NCBI GenBank assembly: GCA_963930775.1
Contig: OZ005691.1
Span: forward strand, 4,957,000 to 5,020,999
Length of the DNA stretch: 64,000 nucleotides
From: Cliona cf. orientalis
Taxonomy: Eukaryota; Porifera; Demospongiae; Clionaida; Clionaidae
Direction of reading: 5' to 3'
The translations under genes and the position numbers were made by a program. The notes below the pieces were generated by a model. It searched no databases. It was not told the DNA's origin and saw only the letters and a program-made list of their open reading frames with translations. Shown piece after piece: positions 12,196-23,852 of the stretch; positions within the stretch are counted from its first letter, which is position 1; each line of letters begins with the position of its first letter.

Positions 12196-12446
12196 AGGCC
12201 ACACAAACTTGATTGTTAGTTTCTCGTCACCGCCCGCGTCTGTTTCAACCTACCGCTTCTGCCTTCATTATTGCCTTGAAACACCAGCCACACCTCTTTT
12301 TGGCTAATTATTTGGGCGGTTCCAGGAAACCACACCCTCAAAATGCCATAATATTGAACAATGAATAATGAATAATGACCGCCCGCCCGCATAGAAATAT
12401 AAAAACGGGTGGACGAGAAACTAACAATGTAGTTTGATTGGCCTAA
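12196..12446. mobile_element. MITE with 'ggccacacaaacttgattg' termini
   Basis: About 250 bp. The left end 'ggccacacaaacttgattg' plus 'ttagtttctcgtc' is mirrored by 'gacgagaaactaac' and 'gtttgattggccta' at the right. GC-rich inner words 'accgcccgc' occur near both ends. A related element with the same design is at 17054-17284. Confidence 0.7.
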
Positions 12447-12644
12447 TAGATGCATGCAGGATGCAGATGCAGCGTGCACTTGGTGTTCTAAAAGAGCTCT
12501 AGTTTCAACTGTAATGCTGCAGTCATTATCAGGGAAGGGATAGAGCTAGCTACAGTGTCTTCTGAATCAGCCAATTGCAACTTAGTTAATAGTTAATATT
12601 ACTCAGTCAGTTAGTGGATGAGACCAGTGCTCTTTTGACACTCA

Positions 12645-12781
12645 TCAGAGTCTCCTGATTGCTGGTGGAGCTGGATCACTGTTGGATGTGGTATGCTTGA
12701 TCCGAGGGATCCCAACTGACACCGATGCACTCTTGGTGGCGGTCACTTGAGGCTTGGTCTCAGAGTTTGGGGAGATTGATA
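12645..12781 (-). other. Possible terminal exon of an unrecognised minus-strand gene
   Basis: The minus strand is open for about 43 codons ending in TGA near 12645 (ISPNSETKPQV...PAIRRL), with a Ser/Thr/Pro composition like a protein tail. The plus strand is also open here. No partner exon is found, so the call is weak. Confidence 0.2.
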
Positions 12782-12953
12782 CTTAATAATGACAACAGCA
12801 TCGCAGCTAGGAAAAATTTGGCCTTAATGTGTACCATGATCTAGCTAGCTAGTGATGATTATGATGCAGTAAAGTGAGATACCACTCTTACTGTAATTAT
12901 AAGTATAGTGCAGCTACACAATTATATCAGCATTTAAATGTGATTATATCCTC

Positions 12954-15900
12954 TTGATTGATGGCAAATATTATGTGAATGCATGTTTATGTATATTATA
13001 TTATGCTTGTTTAATCCTCTCTTTCTGCTCAACTCTCTCTGCATCTCCGCATGGGTCTTCTCTTGATCCTTCCCTTCAAATTCACCATGATCACAAAGCT
13101 CCAGCGAATATCAGGTATGTAAAGGACTGTAAATAGCTAGCTGCATTCTACTTAAATGCATCCAGCTTAGCTTAAATAATAATTATTGTTACTGTAATGT
13201 TATTAACATCACTCATGTATGTATGCAACAGAGGCAAAATTTTTTACTCTTTTTTTTCAGTTATGGCCGTTATTTTTCCTATATTCCAAATGAATGTGGT
13301 GAAGTCCTAGATGATGACCTTCTTGTATTTGTTGATCTTCCCTATGCATTCAACCACAACCGACAGCTGAATATTCAAGCCCAGAGACTCTTTAAAAAAA
13401 TTGATTGCAGAGCTAATCGGTATGTATCAACATAATATGCAGTGACTATGAAAGATTGGCCCACATAATATTATAATAGCATAATATTAAGCCAATTATT
13501 TGAAAGTATAACATAATATTATTGTACTATGACTAATGGTAACCTCTGTGATTTTAGTACTATTCCCTTTTAATACTTAATTAGAGTGATTGCAGATTGG
13601 TATGACAGCTGAAATGGCTATAATTAGTACCTTTAAATGCACATAGATGCATGTGGTTTACTGTTCTGCAGCAGTTGTAAAATGCTACAAAACCTGTTTC
13701 ACAGGAGTGAGTTAAGTAGTCTCGATCCTGCCCTCAAGAACAGGTGCCAGAGACTGGCCCAGTCCATAGCTTGTCACAGTGTCTACCCGTACTATGACCC
13801 CAGTCACGATGTTCCCACTCCTCGGCTCATCTGCAAAACGTCATGCGATGCTTTTTCAGCCGGAGGCATATGCATCTGTGAAAGATTCATCAGTGAAGCA
13901 GAGACACCTGAACTGTACTCACGACTAGCTGCCAAGTGTGATACTCGGGAGCACCCTGCTGGCTCCAGTCCAGAGTGCATACCTATTGACGTGGAAAAAG
14001 CACAGGTAGGTAGACTATAATATGATTATCTTTATGAGGTGGTCGTAAATATTGAGCTTAATTAGCCTTGAATAGTATGAACCGTTTTATTCATAATGAT
14101 ATGTAGTGGATCTAACACTCTGACACTACACTCTAACACATACGCACACATAATATGCACTGTGATACATACACAGGCCACAACAGCTCTGTTGAACAAT
14201 CACATTCTTGGTGCACTCGTGGAAATGAACGCAGCTACCCTGGAAACATACATAGAACACGGAGTGGGTTGGACTGCCAACCATGGGCCTCACAAGTTCC
14301 ACATAAACACCCCTTCCAGCCATCCAAGTACTCTTCTGAGCTGAGCACTGAGACACACATAGGAACCTGTCGTAACCCAGGAGGAGTGGGCAAAGGGCCA
14401 TGGTGCTATACAAATGATTCCAATATCAGGTGGGAGTACTGCGAAGTACCTCAGTGTGGTAAGTTACCAATTAATATACCTCTCTATCCCTCACATGATG
14501 TCATAATTATGCCTATAATACCTCAGTAGCTAGTAGTTTGTCAGCGCTATGAAGGGTATGAATTTTGTCATGATGTCACACATGTTTAATTTAAAGTTGT
14601 ACCTTGATGAAACTAGCCCTTTGCTTTTAACTCTATAGAGATCTGTCAACGGTATGAAAGCTATGGCTTTTGTCATGATATTGAAGGATATGTTAATAGA
14701 AACTGGACGGTCTTTGTGGATAGAAGCCCCTCCACATGGGGACCACTTGGGCTTGACTCTATCAACCAATATCTGAGTGAGCTGCTGTTGCAGCTAACTA
14801 TGGACATTGAAAATGACACATGGAGTCCTGGTTGTGAGCATTAACCAGGCAGCTACTCTGCCATGCGATACTGCCATTCTGCAAGAAATAAGGTGGGGGG
14901 GGGGGGGGGGGGGGGGGAGAGAGAGAGAGAAAAATTATTTCCTTATTTGCATGCAATTGCAGAAACAGCTGCTCCTATGAGGGCTTGCAGTGGATATCAA
15001 CTGCTGGACACCATTCAGTTCTGCTCAACAGTCGTGTACAGTCGTCTGGTCACTGAGATGCGGAGACAGTTATTGAAGTTCCTCTTTCAGCCTGACAACT
15101 GCCTTGATGACACAGGTACCGGCCACAGCCTTTATCCTATTGGTCCTGACTATATGCCCCATCCTCGAGGACTACCCAGTGAAACTGGTGAGATTATACC
15201 ATCACAGCTATTTTATTGCAAAATGAGAGCATTATTTTAATTATTGACGAGGAAACGCGGAAACTAGGGATAATAACAAACGAGGAATCCCTACATCTGA
15301 TTTCTAAGTATGAATAGATCACACTAGAGTTTCTGTGGAAAAACGTGTTGGGATGCCTCACACCATTCCACACACCTGTAATATACGAACCTGGCAACCA
15401 GATTGCCTTTCAGATAGTACTACAAACCACTATTGTATTACAGAGTATAGTACCGTAGGTCGGGTTTTAATTATGAGTATCTATTAATTGCGAATTACAA
15501 GTTTTTCTACGTTTCGCAATTAATAATAGATTCGCGAACATAAACGTGCACGTATACTACAGTACAGTACGGGGTCGTCCATCGCAATTATTGGATTCGT
15601 AATTTGGCCCGACTTGACTAGAACGCAATTGTACTGTTAAACTACACAATTAAAACCTGTTCTACGGTATGCCTATAGCCTATGATAAAATTAACTTTTG
15701 ACACACACCATGCACATAATTATAACCTACACCATACTATTAATTTTTAGTACATGTATCACTTACATATGGCCATGGTCAGAGCTACACTGGTCAGCTG
15801 GCAATCACCCAGAGAGGAGAGCACTGCCAGTCATGGAATGAACCACACCTTCTCTTTCATCCTGGTTTCTATCCTGAGTTGGACGGTGCTGCTAACCTTT

Positions 15901-18856
15901 GCAGGAATCCTGGACAACTTAAGGACAGGATCTGGTGTTTCACATCAGAGATATCCTGGGACTACTGCCCAATACCAACAAATTGTAGTGAGTAATCAGC
16001 AACCAATTATTAATGCATTCATGATCATTGTTCTATGCATGGTCTACTCACCATTTAGTGGTCTGTAGAGCACTAGCTTCATCCCCAGGCCTTCTGATTT
16101 GGGGGGAATGCACAATAATAACAAGAGTTCCGTAAGCACATACCCCGCGCGCTCTGCCACTGTATATAGTTGAATACTGCAACACTCTGTGGCAGTTTTA
16201 TGATTTGATGACCCTTTCCAACATTGAGGTTGAGCATGCGCAATCACATCAGCATACTAAAAAAGTGGGTGTGGTCGATAAACCACAAGCATGCTGAACA
16301 GAAAATGCACGATTTGTAGCACTAGTAAGCCGTTTTGAGCAATTCGAAGCACATACAAACCAGTTTTTCACCAATATCTACCGATTGGTTGTGCTTATAG
16401 CTCGCACAAATGCCTAGAACGTGAGATCTGGCGATTTTCGTACCAATGACAACGACAACAGACAGACAAACTGATTGCTTTACCCCTTGCGCATGTGAGT
16501 GGGGTAATTATAGTTTACTGTAAAAGTGTCTGTAGACACACCAATCCTTACCACGTGCTGACAAGTGAAACAATCTATATGTCTATAGCCTGGCCTCCTG
16601 ACCTTCTGCACTAGCACTCACACTAAACGTGTGCCCACACTGTTTGGAAGCCTCATACATGGACATGGCAACGTCTCTCAAACTATCTTGAAATCTCGCT
16701 TGAAACTCGAAATGTCCAACCTGTCATTTCTAGGTACGTTGAGTGTGAGGAAATAATGGCGCATGTGCATGCAGTGGATACCAGGCATTCTCTCCCCCTC
16801 CACCCAATCAGAAAGCCTGGAGACAAGGCTAGTAAAGCACTCTGGCACTAGTCTCGTGAACCAGACCACTCCCTCTGCAGCGCTGGATGTATTGCATCAC
16901 CAGCACGCGGAGGGCCAGGGACGGGAGGGTCTGGCCAACTCTGGCACAGTTTTTGTGACACTGTAGAATGCACCTGGCTGGGATATGGGCATAACAGCTT
17001 GTAGTGTGGTCACCACTGTCTGCAGATAGTGCATTGATGTCACTCCATACAGATAAGGCCCCTCCAAATCAATTAGTAGTTTCTCATCCCTCTTAATTTC
17101 CGCCCGCATGCATTTTGTGATTAGAAGCATAATGCAAAAGTATACCGCCTCCTTTTTTGCAAGCGATTTTGACGACCATTTCCATCAAAAAATTACACAT
17201 ATTGACGACCATTACCACCGCCCGCACGCATCAGTTTTGAGCTCAGAGGGGATGAGAAACTACTAATTGATTTGGAGGGGCCTAACCACACTTTGATCTC
17301 TACTCCAGGTGCATTTAAAATTTCTAATCACTGTTCTAGCTTGAATCTGATTGGTCGTGTTCACATTCCAATATGGGTCACAAAAACTGTGCCAGAGTGG
17401 CCAGACCCTCCCTCCGCGTGCTGGTGATGCAATACATCCAGCGCTGTGGAGGGAGTGGTCTGGTTCATGAGACTAAGTAAAGCACATGCCTTATGCACAT
17501 GCACAACACAACGGTTGCAGTGCTAGTACATGACTTGATGATACACTGAGTTTGAGCATGCGCATCAGCACATGCCAATAGAGTGGGTGTGGTCAATGAC
17601 CACAGGCATACTGAACGGAAAATCCTCGATTTATAGTGCTAGTAAGGCATTTTCAGTAGTTTGAAGCATGTAGAAACCAATTTTTCATCAATATCTACCG
17701 GTATGTTGTACGTACAACCCACACAGATGCCTAGAACTTGTGATTTGGCAATTTTTGTGCTGACGACAACAGATGGACAAACTGATTACTTTACCCCTTG
17801 CGCGTGCGTGTGGGATAAAATATTAAATTTTCTGTGGTGATTAGGTAATTAATTATTATGATGTAGTCTACACGTATGATGAAATCTATGATGAAACCTA
17901 TGATGTAATCTATGAGGTAATTATGAGACAATCCAGGGCCTCGATGTCTTTTTGAGACTTGAAAATCCGCTGAGTAAATAATATTATGTAGAATATCTGA
18001 TGCTTGTATCCAGTGAATACCGTACAAGCTGTGGGTTACTTTCTCTGATAAGTATGGCAGTCGAAGTTCACATGTTCCCTTGGCTTACGTAATCTTGTGT
18101 ATAATTAAAGCTACCGTATTCATTTGATCAGACACTACTCTTGATTAATTGCCACACTTCTGGAAGTGATGAAAGAAAATTAATAATTGTAACAGTTAGC
18201 ATACTGCCTTAATAAATTAATGAGTAGATGTCCAGCTATCAGGTTTATCAATCATCATCAGCTCTAGTGTCAGGGTGCAATCAAACTTCTGTTTCCGTAG
18301 TTGCCACTCTCTGCGATAATGTAGAAGCCTCTAACAGCTGCATGTATTGAAGCCTAACTCTGATATGTCCACTGACCATTAACTGACCAATGAACCATCG
18401 ACCATAGATCAAATGGGCCACCGTAGATCAAAGTTTTTCACACAACTTACATCATTGGATTCAGTACACATGGAACTATCAATCCATGCTAAAAATTCAA
18501 TTTTTATAAAAATTTACAAAATAATTACTGTTCTCATAACAGGTTACAGAATAGCATAGTGATCTACTGTCTGCATAATAATAATGTATAATAATTATAT
18601 TTATACAACCGTACACACACTCACACTCATGCACACGCACACACACCCATTCACACATAAATTAGCCATGACCCCAGTATCCTTCCAGACTGACAATCAT
18701 TGGACGTCGACGGTCCCAACTGTCCTTGCCATCCTCGTTGTAACATGCACATTAGTTGTGGGGATCACATCTTGCTCAGTTTTGGTCGACATTGGAAGGA
18801 AATATTTCAAGAAACAAACGAGCAGTAAATCAACCTCTACATCTCAGACTGTATAA
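12954..18856 (+). CDS. ROR-like membrane protein: signal, Fz, kringle, Fz-like, kringle, TM; no kinase
   Basis: Spliced gene read through GT-AG introns with consistent phase. Exons: about 12954-13114 (hydrophobic leader), 13261-13419 and 13672-14009 (Frizzled-type CRD, with ACHSVYPYYDP and RLICKTSC matching ROR/Frizzled CRDs), 14175-14458 (kringle: DCQPW, CRNPGG, GPWCYT, EYCEVPQC), 14639-14830 and 14963-15187 (CQRY...GFC...NWTVFVD, probably a second CRD), 15751-15987 (second kringle: HCQSWNEP, LCRNPGQ, RIWCFT, DYCPIPTNC), and 18666-18856 (one TM helix, about 25 cytoplasmic residues, stop). The ectodomain resembles ROR receptors but lacks Ig and tyrosine kinase, and the Fz-kringle pair is doubled. 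It could bind Wnt-type ligands; that is inference. No in-frame ATG precedes the leader, so the first exon is unidentified. Alternative donors exist at 14006 and 15116. Confidence 0.8.
14893..14930. repeat. Poly-G and GA microsatellite in an intron
   Basis: About 24 G followed by (GA)n, within the intron between the two exons of the second CRD-like domain. It creates spurious glycine-rich ORFs. Confidence 0.9.
15453..15667. mobile_element. MITE, CCGTAGGTCGGG family, in an intron
   Basis: Inverted ends CCGTAGGTCGGGTTTTAATT at the left and 'aattaaaacctgttctacgg' at the right, flanked by TA (15451-52, 15668-69). It lies in the intron before the second kringle exon. No coding potential. Confidence 0.75.
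16062..16508. mobile_element. Non-autonomous element, 'cataccccgcgcgc' family
   Basis: Begins 'gtctgtagagcac', contains 'cataccccgcgcgctctgcc' and ends 'ttaccccttgcgcatgtgag' plus 'tggggta'. It lies in the large intron between kringle 2 and the TM exon. A small insertion ('tagcttcatccccaggcc' region) interrupts the left end. It is related to 11395-11975 and 48804-49608. Confidence 0.6.
16852..17477. mobile_element. TIR element with about 110-bp arms, interrupted by a MITE
   Basis: The left arm (16852-16970: 'agtctcgtgaaccagaccac', 'gcgctggatgtattgcatca', 'ccaactctggcacag') is the reverse complement of the right arm (about 17365-17477). The centre holds the independent MITE at 17054-17284. 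The words 'ggatgtattgcatcaccag' and 'ctggtgatg..atacatccag' recur at 26505, 47512 and 52907, so the family is dispersed. Confidence 0.7.
17054..17284. mobile_element. MITE 'aaggcccctccaaatc', nested
   Basis: The inverted ends are 'taaggcccctccaaatcaat' and its complement 'attgatttggaggggccta'. The match continues inward over 'tagtagtttctcatcc' and 'ggatgagaaactacta', giving TIRs of about 36 bp. Internal 'ccgcccgc' words resemble the element at 12196-12446. It is inserted in the centre of the 16852-17477 element. Confidence 0.8.
17478..17815. mobile_element. Degraded 'ccccgcgcg' family element
   Basis: Contains 'gtaaagcacatgccttatgc', 'gtgggtgtggtcaatgaccac' and 'ttaccccttgcgcgtgcgtg', matching the order of words in the copies at 16062-16508 and 48804-49608 with many substitutions. 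Confidence 0.5.
17816..18665. other. Rest of the last intron of the Fz/kringle gene
   Basis: AT-rich intron sequence. 17850-17935 has repeated 'atgatgaaatctatgatg' and 'aggtaattatgag' words that recur in complement near 25217-25285. A CA-rich microsatellite lies at 18607-18656. The acceptor 'aattag' ends at 18665. Confidence 0.5.
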
Positions 18857-18944
18857 TAACTTTATTGACATCTGTTTGTACCAGTGCACCCCTTTTAATC
18901 AGCTGATCACATAATGTTTTCTTGATCTATTATAATGATTATTA

Positions 18945-20063
18945 TGCTATACAGTGTACATGCAGTAAGTTAAACTTGTACATGTACACACATTGAAGTG
19001 GGCACTAAATGTTGTTTATACCGACACAAGAATCTGACAATGCTATACAATAATTGAAAGTAAGCAGGAAGCACTATAATTTATCAGCCACAAAGCGGTA
19101 GCTAGCTAGCGTATACATAGTGTATGTATGCATCCATGTGCACGTGTGCTATGTATAGGACACCGTTTCATGTTCAGAATCTGAAACATATAAGTTAATC
19201 TCAAGACAGCACAAGGTCATGACATTGTGTATGCTGTATTATGACACCATTTTGTAGAGTTGTGTGTCCAAGTGCATGTCCGTTACCACACAAGCTTGTA
19301 TTATCAACCTAGTGATCTCCAACCAAAATTAGCTATATAATAAGTATCACGCTTCGTTATGGTCCCAATGCAAATGTAGTACAGCCATGGAATACAGCCG
19401 GACAGTATACATAATACGAGACTAGACAGACCATCGCTGCGTACATGCATATATGCATATATGCATGTACGCAGCGATGGTCTGTCTAGTCTCGTATGAT
19501 ATGTGCCAGACTCTGATCTCCTATCCACAGAGGGAGAAAGAACCTGGCAAAAGGTGTACTGTAATAATAATTATTATGTATACTGTCCGGCTGTATTCCA
19601 TGGCTGTACTACATTTGCATTGGGACCATAACGAAGCGTGATACTTATTATAATATATAGCTAATTTTGGTTGGAGATCACTAGCTAAGGTTGATAATAC
19701 AAGCTTGTGTGGTAACGGACATGCACTTGGACACACAACTCTACAAAATGGTGTCATAATACAGCATACACAATGTCATGACCTTGTGCTGTCTTGAGAT
19801 TAACTTATATGTTTCAGATTCTGAACATGAAACGGTGTCCTATACATAGCACACGTGCACATGGATGCATACATACACTATGTATACGCTAGCTAGCTAC
19901 CGCTTTGTGGCTGATAAATTATAGTGCTTCCTGCTTACTTTCAATTATTGTATAGCATTGTCAGATTCTTGTGTCGGTATAAACAACATTTAGTGCCCAC
20001 TTCAAGTTCAATGTGTGTACATGTACATGCAAGTTTAACTTACTGCATGTACACTGTATAGCA
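18945..20063. repeat. Long zero-spacer palindrome, about 1.1 kb
   Basis: The left arm 18945-19455 and right arm 19456-20063 are near-perfect reverse complements, with outer words 'tgctatacagtgtacatgc' and 'gcatgtacactgtatagca'. The axis is at 19455/19456 inside a perfectly self-complementary stretch, 19441-19470. The right arm carries an extra segment of about 80 bp (19497-19577: 'gtgccagactctgatctcc' to 'aataataattattatg') that the left lacks. No coding potential. Related sequence forms another fold-back at 57146-58310. Confidence 0.9.
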
Positions 20064-20545
20064 GCATAATTTATACTATTATTATATCTGCATAATTATG
20101 AGCATACACGTTTGGAATAATATTATATTATATTATATTATTATACAGTGATGCATTTCATGAGACTAGACCAAAACTAACATTTTCTTGTGTCATGCTT
20201 TACAAAATGATTAGCTATGACCTTTACTACATTTGTTTATCAGAGGATAGAGCATGCAGAAGTTTTGTTAAAATGAATGATATGTGTAGAAAATTTTACC
20301 CTTATCCTACACATTTTTAATCTAGTGTGAGTTCCCTGGCCTGCAGCTGTGCGCGAAGTATACTAAGTGGGATATAATGATGATATGCAGTGTAAATATT
20401 GATGAGTTCTCTCAGCTTAGAAACACATACGTATACCTCTGTAGCTGCCTGAACTTGAGAAGCATACATCTAGCTACATGCATGGTTTCAGATTCAATTT
20501 GGCTCACTTGAATAGGTTTGTAGTCAACTTATCACAATGGTATCG
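20064..20545. repeat. Continuation of the fold-back repeat family
   Basis: This stretch ('gagcatacacgtttggaata', 'gttaaaatgaatgatatgtg', 'gcgcgaagtatactaagtgg') matches 57310-57610, and, reversed, 57840-58230. It is therefore part of a longer repeat that includes the palindrome arm. No ORF of note. Confidence 0.7.
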
Positions 20546-20810
20546 ATACAAATGAATAGCATGTGCCCTAGAGTATAATAATATTATAGAGCTTATTATA
20601 ATATTTGTACTATGACTATAGAAAGGCACCGCCTGTAGCATATACAATGTAAACCACTGTCTGCCCACTGTGCAAACTGTGGAGTAACCACAGCCATAAC
20701 TGCCATAGACCATAGCTGGCAGATAACGCGTGTATTTACTATAATATTATGCGCATAGAGCCGTGGTATAACTTCCATATACTACGGTTGGCGGTCATAG
20801 TACAAGCCAC

Positions 20811-20936
20811 TTAGACTATAGCCTTATTTGAATTGTACGCTCGAGGCGTGCATTTAAACCACTCGGCTTCCCCTCGTGGTTTAAATGCCCGCCTCTCGCG
20901 TACAATTCAAATAAACCACTCAAGGCTATAGTCTAA
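20811..20936. mobile_element. Palindromic MITE, about 125 bp
   Basis: The left half 'ttagactatagcc', 'ttatttgaattgtacgc', 'gcatttaaaccac' is mirrored by the right half, which carries 9 extra bases (aaccactca). The loop is 'tcggcttcccctcg'. The structure is that of a hairpin-forming short element. Confidence 0.75.
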
Positions 20937-21592
20937 CTATAACATAGACAGCTATAAATAAATGGGCCCTTAGCTAGACTAGCTATAAACGTATTATAAT
21001 AATAGCAGGTGAATAGGAGGGGAACAGACATGTCATCTATAGCTAGCTACTTCGCCTACTAATTAAGCTATAATATCAGAACACACAGAATCAGAATCTG
21101 GAATCTGATAAGACCATCTAATCAGCACAAACTATGAGAATCACAAACAGGTAGCTAAGAGACAGAGTACAGCGTATATTAATTATAATTATGACTTTCA
21201 GGAAAGACTATACAGCAGAATCAACAATGTCACATATTGATACAATTCGTTAGCTTGATGATGATGGTATTAATTTTGCACTTTCTGTGTGAATACATAT
21301 AAATCTAACATGACGAAGGTTTGTGATATTATTATAAACTAACAAGGTTTGAGTAGGTAGCTAAAGAGCTTGAAGCTGAGAATGCGTGATTGATTATTCA
21401 ATCATTTTTGAGTGGGTTTATGTGTGCATGCATGACAACGTATGCTGAGAAGACTTCCTACATTATTAACTCATATAGTTTACAAACTTTAGGTACATTA
21501 AAGTGATTCACAGCTCTGTGTATATATAGGAAAGTGATTCATAGTCCTTTTAGCAACTACATGACTGTTATATCACTGCATGCAGGTGGTGT
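20937..21592. other. 3' flank of GPCR copy 2, no gene
   Basis: AT-rich. 21345-21590 ('aggtttgagtaggtagctaa', 'gcatgcatgacaa', 'gctgagaagacttcctacat') is shared with the 3' flanks of copies 3 (28770-29040) and 5 (48750-49805), so it belongs to the duplicated gene unit. Confidence 0.6.
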
Positions 21593-23800
21593 TCACTGAA
21601 TAGGAAACATCTTCATTTCCTTAAATTTCTTCAGTAATACTGGAGCAATGGGTGGGGCGAGGATAAATATGATGAATAATACCAAGAGTACATTTAGCAG
21701 CGAAAAGATGGTGAAGAACTCAGCATGTGGATCGGGATGCTGAATTACAAACACAAGTAGGTAATAGATTCCAAATCCTATTACCAAAACCACAGAGATG
21801 GCATAAGTGAAAATTCTTTGTGAATTGGTGGTGAATGTAGCAATTGGTATCTTCCTGGTGAGCACTGTAAGCACAATCAGTGCCACTAGCAAGGCCGCCT
21901 TGAACAGAAACACCAGTACAAGCCACACCAGATTGTAGGTGCAATCTTGATCGAGAAATATTTCATAGTGTGAATCTATCTTCAACATGACCTCCATATA
22001 TATGGATTTCATAGGGTCAACAGCTGTCCAGATAACAGCTATTGCAATGTCAATGGAAGTGAGCAACAAAACAGCTAAAATCAAGGCTGGATTAGACAAG
22101 AACTTTCCAGGATCTAGATAATGCATGAATATGCGATAGAGGCGCCATGTTCTCACGGTGACAAGTCCCACCGTTAGGGTGAAGCTGAGGGGCAGCCCCC
22201 AAGCCCATATTGTCTGACAGATTGGTGCGTCAATTTCTGGCCCAAAGTCAGTTACCCAATCAATGCTCATTAACATGATTGTAGCAATGAAGATATAACT
22301 CCCAATGAATGCCATGTTGATCAGTTTGGGACTTGTAGCTTTTACGCTTTGAGTATTTCTGTATACAATGGTCATGGAGTGCAGAAAAATGATTACAAAA
22401 AGCTCTATAAGCTGTACAACTACAACAAAGGCTACAACCCCTCTGTGAGGTGATGCAATGTTTTGAATTTGATCTGAAATAATCTGATTGAAAGATGGGT
22501 GTATAAATTTAATTGAGGATGAATTCAAGGAACCAACATTTATTTCTCTTCCACTGCTTATCTGATAGAGGTAGACCGGGCGGTTAGCAAACCCAGTGCT
22601 TGAATTAAAGCTGATTTGACCAGTTACACCTTTGAGTGAAAGTTTAAAAAATTGTTTGATGATCATTTCTACCAAGGAATTATTTGCATACATAAATTCA
22701 GTATCGGGATAGGCCTCTGTCAGACTGTGAAGTACACTCACCCATGCATACAGAGCATCATAAAAACTATAAAATAGGTATGACCCAGCTCTCTCAGTCC
22801 TTATTACTTCTTCATACAAACTCGTTTGATTGTCAGTAAAATAACGAAAGCTAATAAGAAACATATTCTCAACAGTTTCAATAAGGTTTCCACCAGTGCA
22901 TGTATAAGGTTGGTTATTGTAGCTAAAAATGAAGCTGTGTTCTGATGAAATCATAATGTCAGACAGTATGTGGGTGAGAATGACCCACTGATAGGCTGGA
23001 TACACAAGTCCCACGTGATAAGCGAGGCATAACATTCTCTTTGTGTGCTCAAGAGAGGAAAGAATAAACACGATTCGAACTCTGCTGCTTTTTATTTCAT
23101 TAAATGGATAGAAGTAGCTGTACAGTGGAGATACTACAGCGGCAGTCACTCCATTCTGTGTTAATCTGTTCAAAAAGGAGCTCTTTATCTCACGATAGTA
23201 TTGGTGACTGCTCTCATACAAAACGTGAACATTATGCCAACCATTCTTTTTTATGAGAGCTAGTGAAAGGTCAATCAGTGATATAGGTGAGCCCAAAATT
23301 CCTATGGAATTATCATAATTCTCAAGCATCTGATTCCCCCCATTATGAACGACGACTAGCCGCACTTCAGGCCTACTGGCTAACTTCACAGCTTCAATTG
23401 CAGAAACAGAGCATCCTGTACCTAATATACCTACCACTTTGCTTCTGTCTTGAGGAAACAGCCCGCTGACTAAGCTCTCCAGGAATCTTTCATCACAGCC
23501 TCCTTTCCTGTATACCAGCTCCAGTTCATAGCATGGCAACAGATGTGGATCTTCATTGATTCTCTCAAGAAGGAGGTCAAGTGTTGATGACAGAAGGTCC
23601 ACCATATCTTGGTCCCAGCTTGGACCTAGCAATGGAGACGAGAGTATGTCACCATGTGGCAGTACTGTTAGTAATTTGAGGGTTTTCTTCGTTGCATTCT
23701 CAGTGTGGCAGCTGTTGTTGATGATTGCTGATGCAGAGAGGTGTTGAGGTGGATGCACACAAAAACAGAGCAATGCGAGCAGTACGGAATAACCATACAT
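21593..23800 (-). CDS. Class C (GABA-B-like) GPCR, copy 2, intact
   Basis: An intronless 735-residue frame. A signal peptide (about 1-24) precedes a bilobed ANF/periplasmic-binding-type ligand domain (about 37-400; the GTGCSVSAIEAVKLAS element parallels GPGCS of GABA-B and ANF receptors). There is no class C cysteine-rich domain, which fits GABA-B-type receptors. Seven helices lie at about 453-475, 492-512, 527-550, 569-592, 621-643, 659-682 and 694-718. The conserved extracellular Cys pair is present (PICQ before TM3, QDCTYN before TM5). The first intracellular loop has SVKATSPKLIN, like GABA-B2 KMSSP-type loops. The tail is only about 17 residues with no coiled coil, so GABA-B-style heterodimerisation through the tail is not expected. 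The ligand is unknown. A TATAAAAG box lies about 45 bp upstream of the ATG. Confidence 0.9.
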   Translation of the reverse strand: MYGYSVLLALLCFCVHPPQHLSASAIINNSCHTENATKKTLKLLTVLPHGDILSSPLLGPSWDQDMVDLLSSTLDLLLERINEDPHLLPCYELELVYRKGGCDERFLESLVSGLFPQDRSKVVGILGTGCSVSAIEAVKLASRPEVRLVVVHNGGNQMLENYDNSIGILGSPISLIDLSLALIKKNGWHNVHVLYESSHQYYREIKSSFLNRLTQNGVTAAVVSPLYSYFYPFNEIKSSRVRIVFILSSLEHTKRMLCLAYHVGLVYPAYQWVILTHILSDIMISSEHSFIFSYNNQPYTCTGGNLIETVENMFLISFRYFTDNQTSLYEEVIRTERAGSYLFYSFYDALYAWVSVLHSLTEAYPDTEFMYANNSLVEMIIKQFFKLSLKGVTGQISFNSSTGFANRPVYLYQISSGREINVGSLNSSSIKFIHPSFNQIISDQIQNIASPHRGVVAFVVVVQLIELFVIIFLHSMTIVYRNTQSVKATSPKLINMAFIGSYIFIATIMLMSIDWVTDFGPEIDAPICQTIWAWGLPLSFTLTVGLVTVRTWRLYRIFMHYLDPGKFLSNPALILAVLLLTSIDIAIAVIWTAVDPMKSIYMEVMLKIDSHYEIFLDQDCTYNLVWLVLVFLFKAALLVALIVLTVLTRKIPIATFTTNSQRIFTYAISVVLVIGFGIYYLLVFVIQHPDPHAEFFTIFSLLNVLLVLFIIFILAPPIAPVLLKKFKEMKMFPIQ

Positions 23801-23844
23801 TATTCATTACCTACCAGTGTGTACGTACGTGCTTTATTCTATAG

Positions 23845-23852
23845 CTTTTATA
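23845..23852 (-). promoter_or_regulatory. TATA box of GPCR copy 2
   Basis: The complement reads TATAAAAG, about 45-52 bp before the minus-strand ATG at 23800. The 2.16-kb element begins 4 bp upstream of it. The position is conserved in copies 1, 3, 5 and 6. Confidence 0.6.

Noticed and set aside
14126-14413. 95-aa minus-strand ORF over the kringle exon
   Set aside because: Shadow of the plus-strand kringle exon, which has clear Cys and Trp spacing and splice sites.
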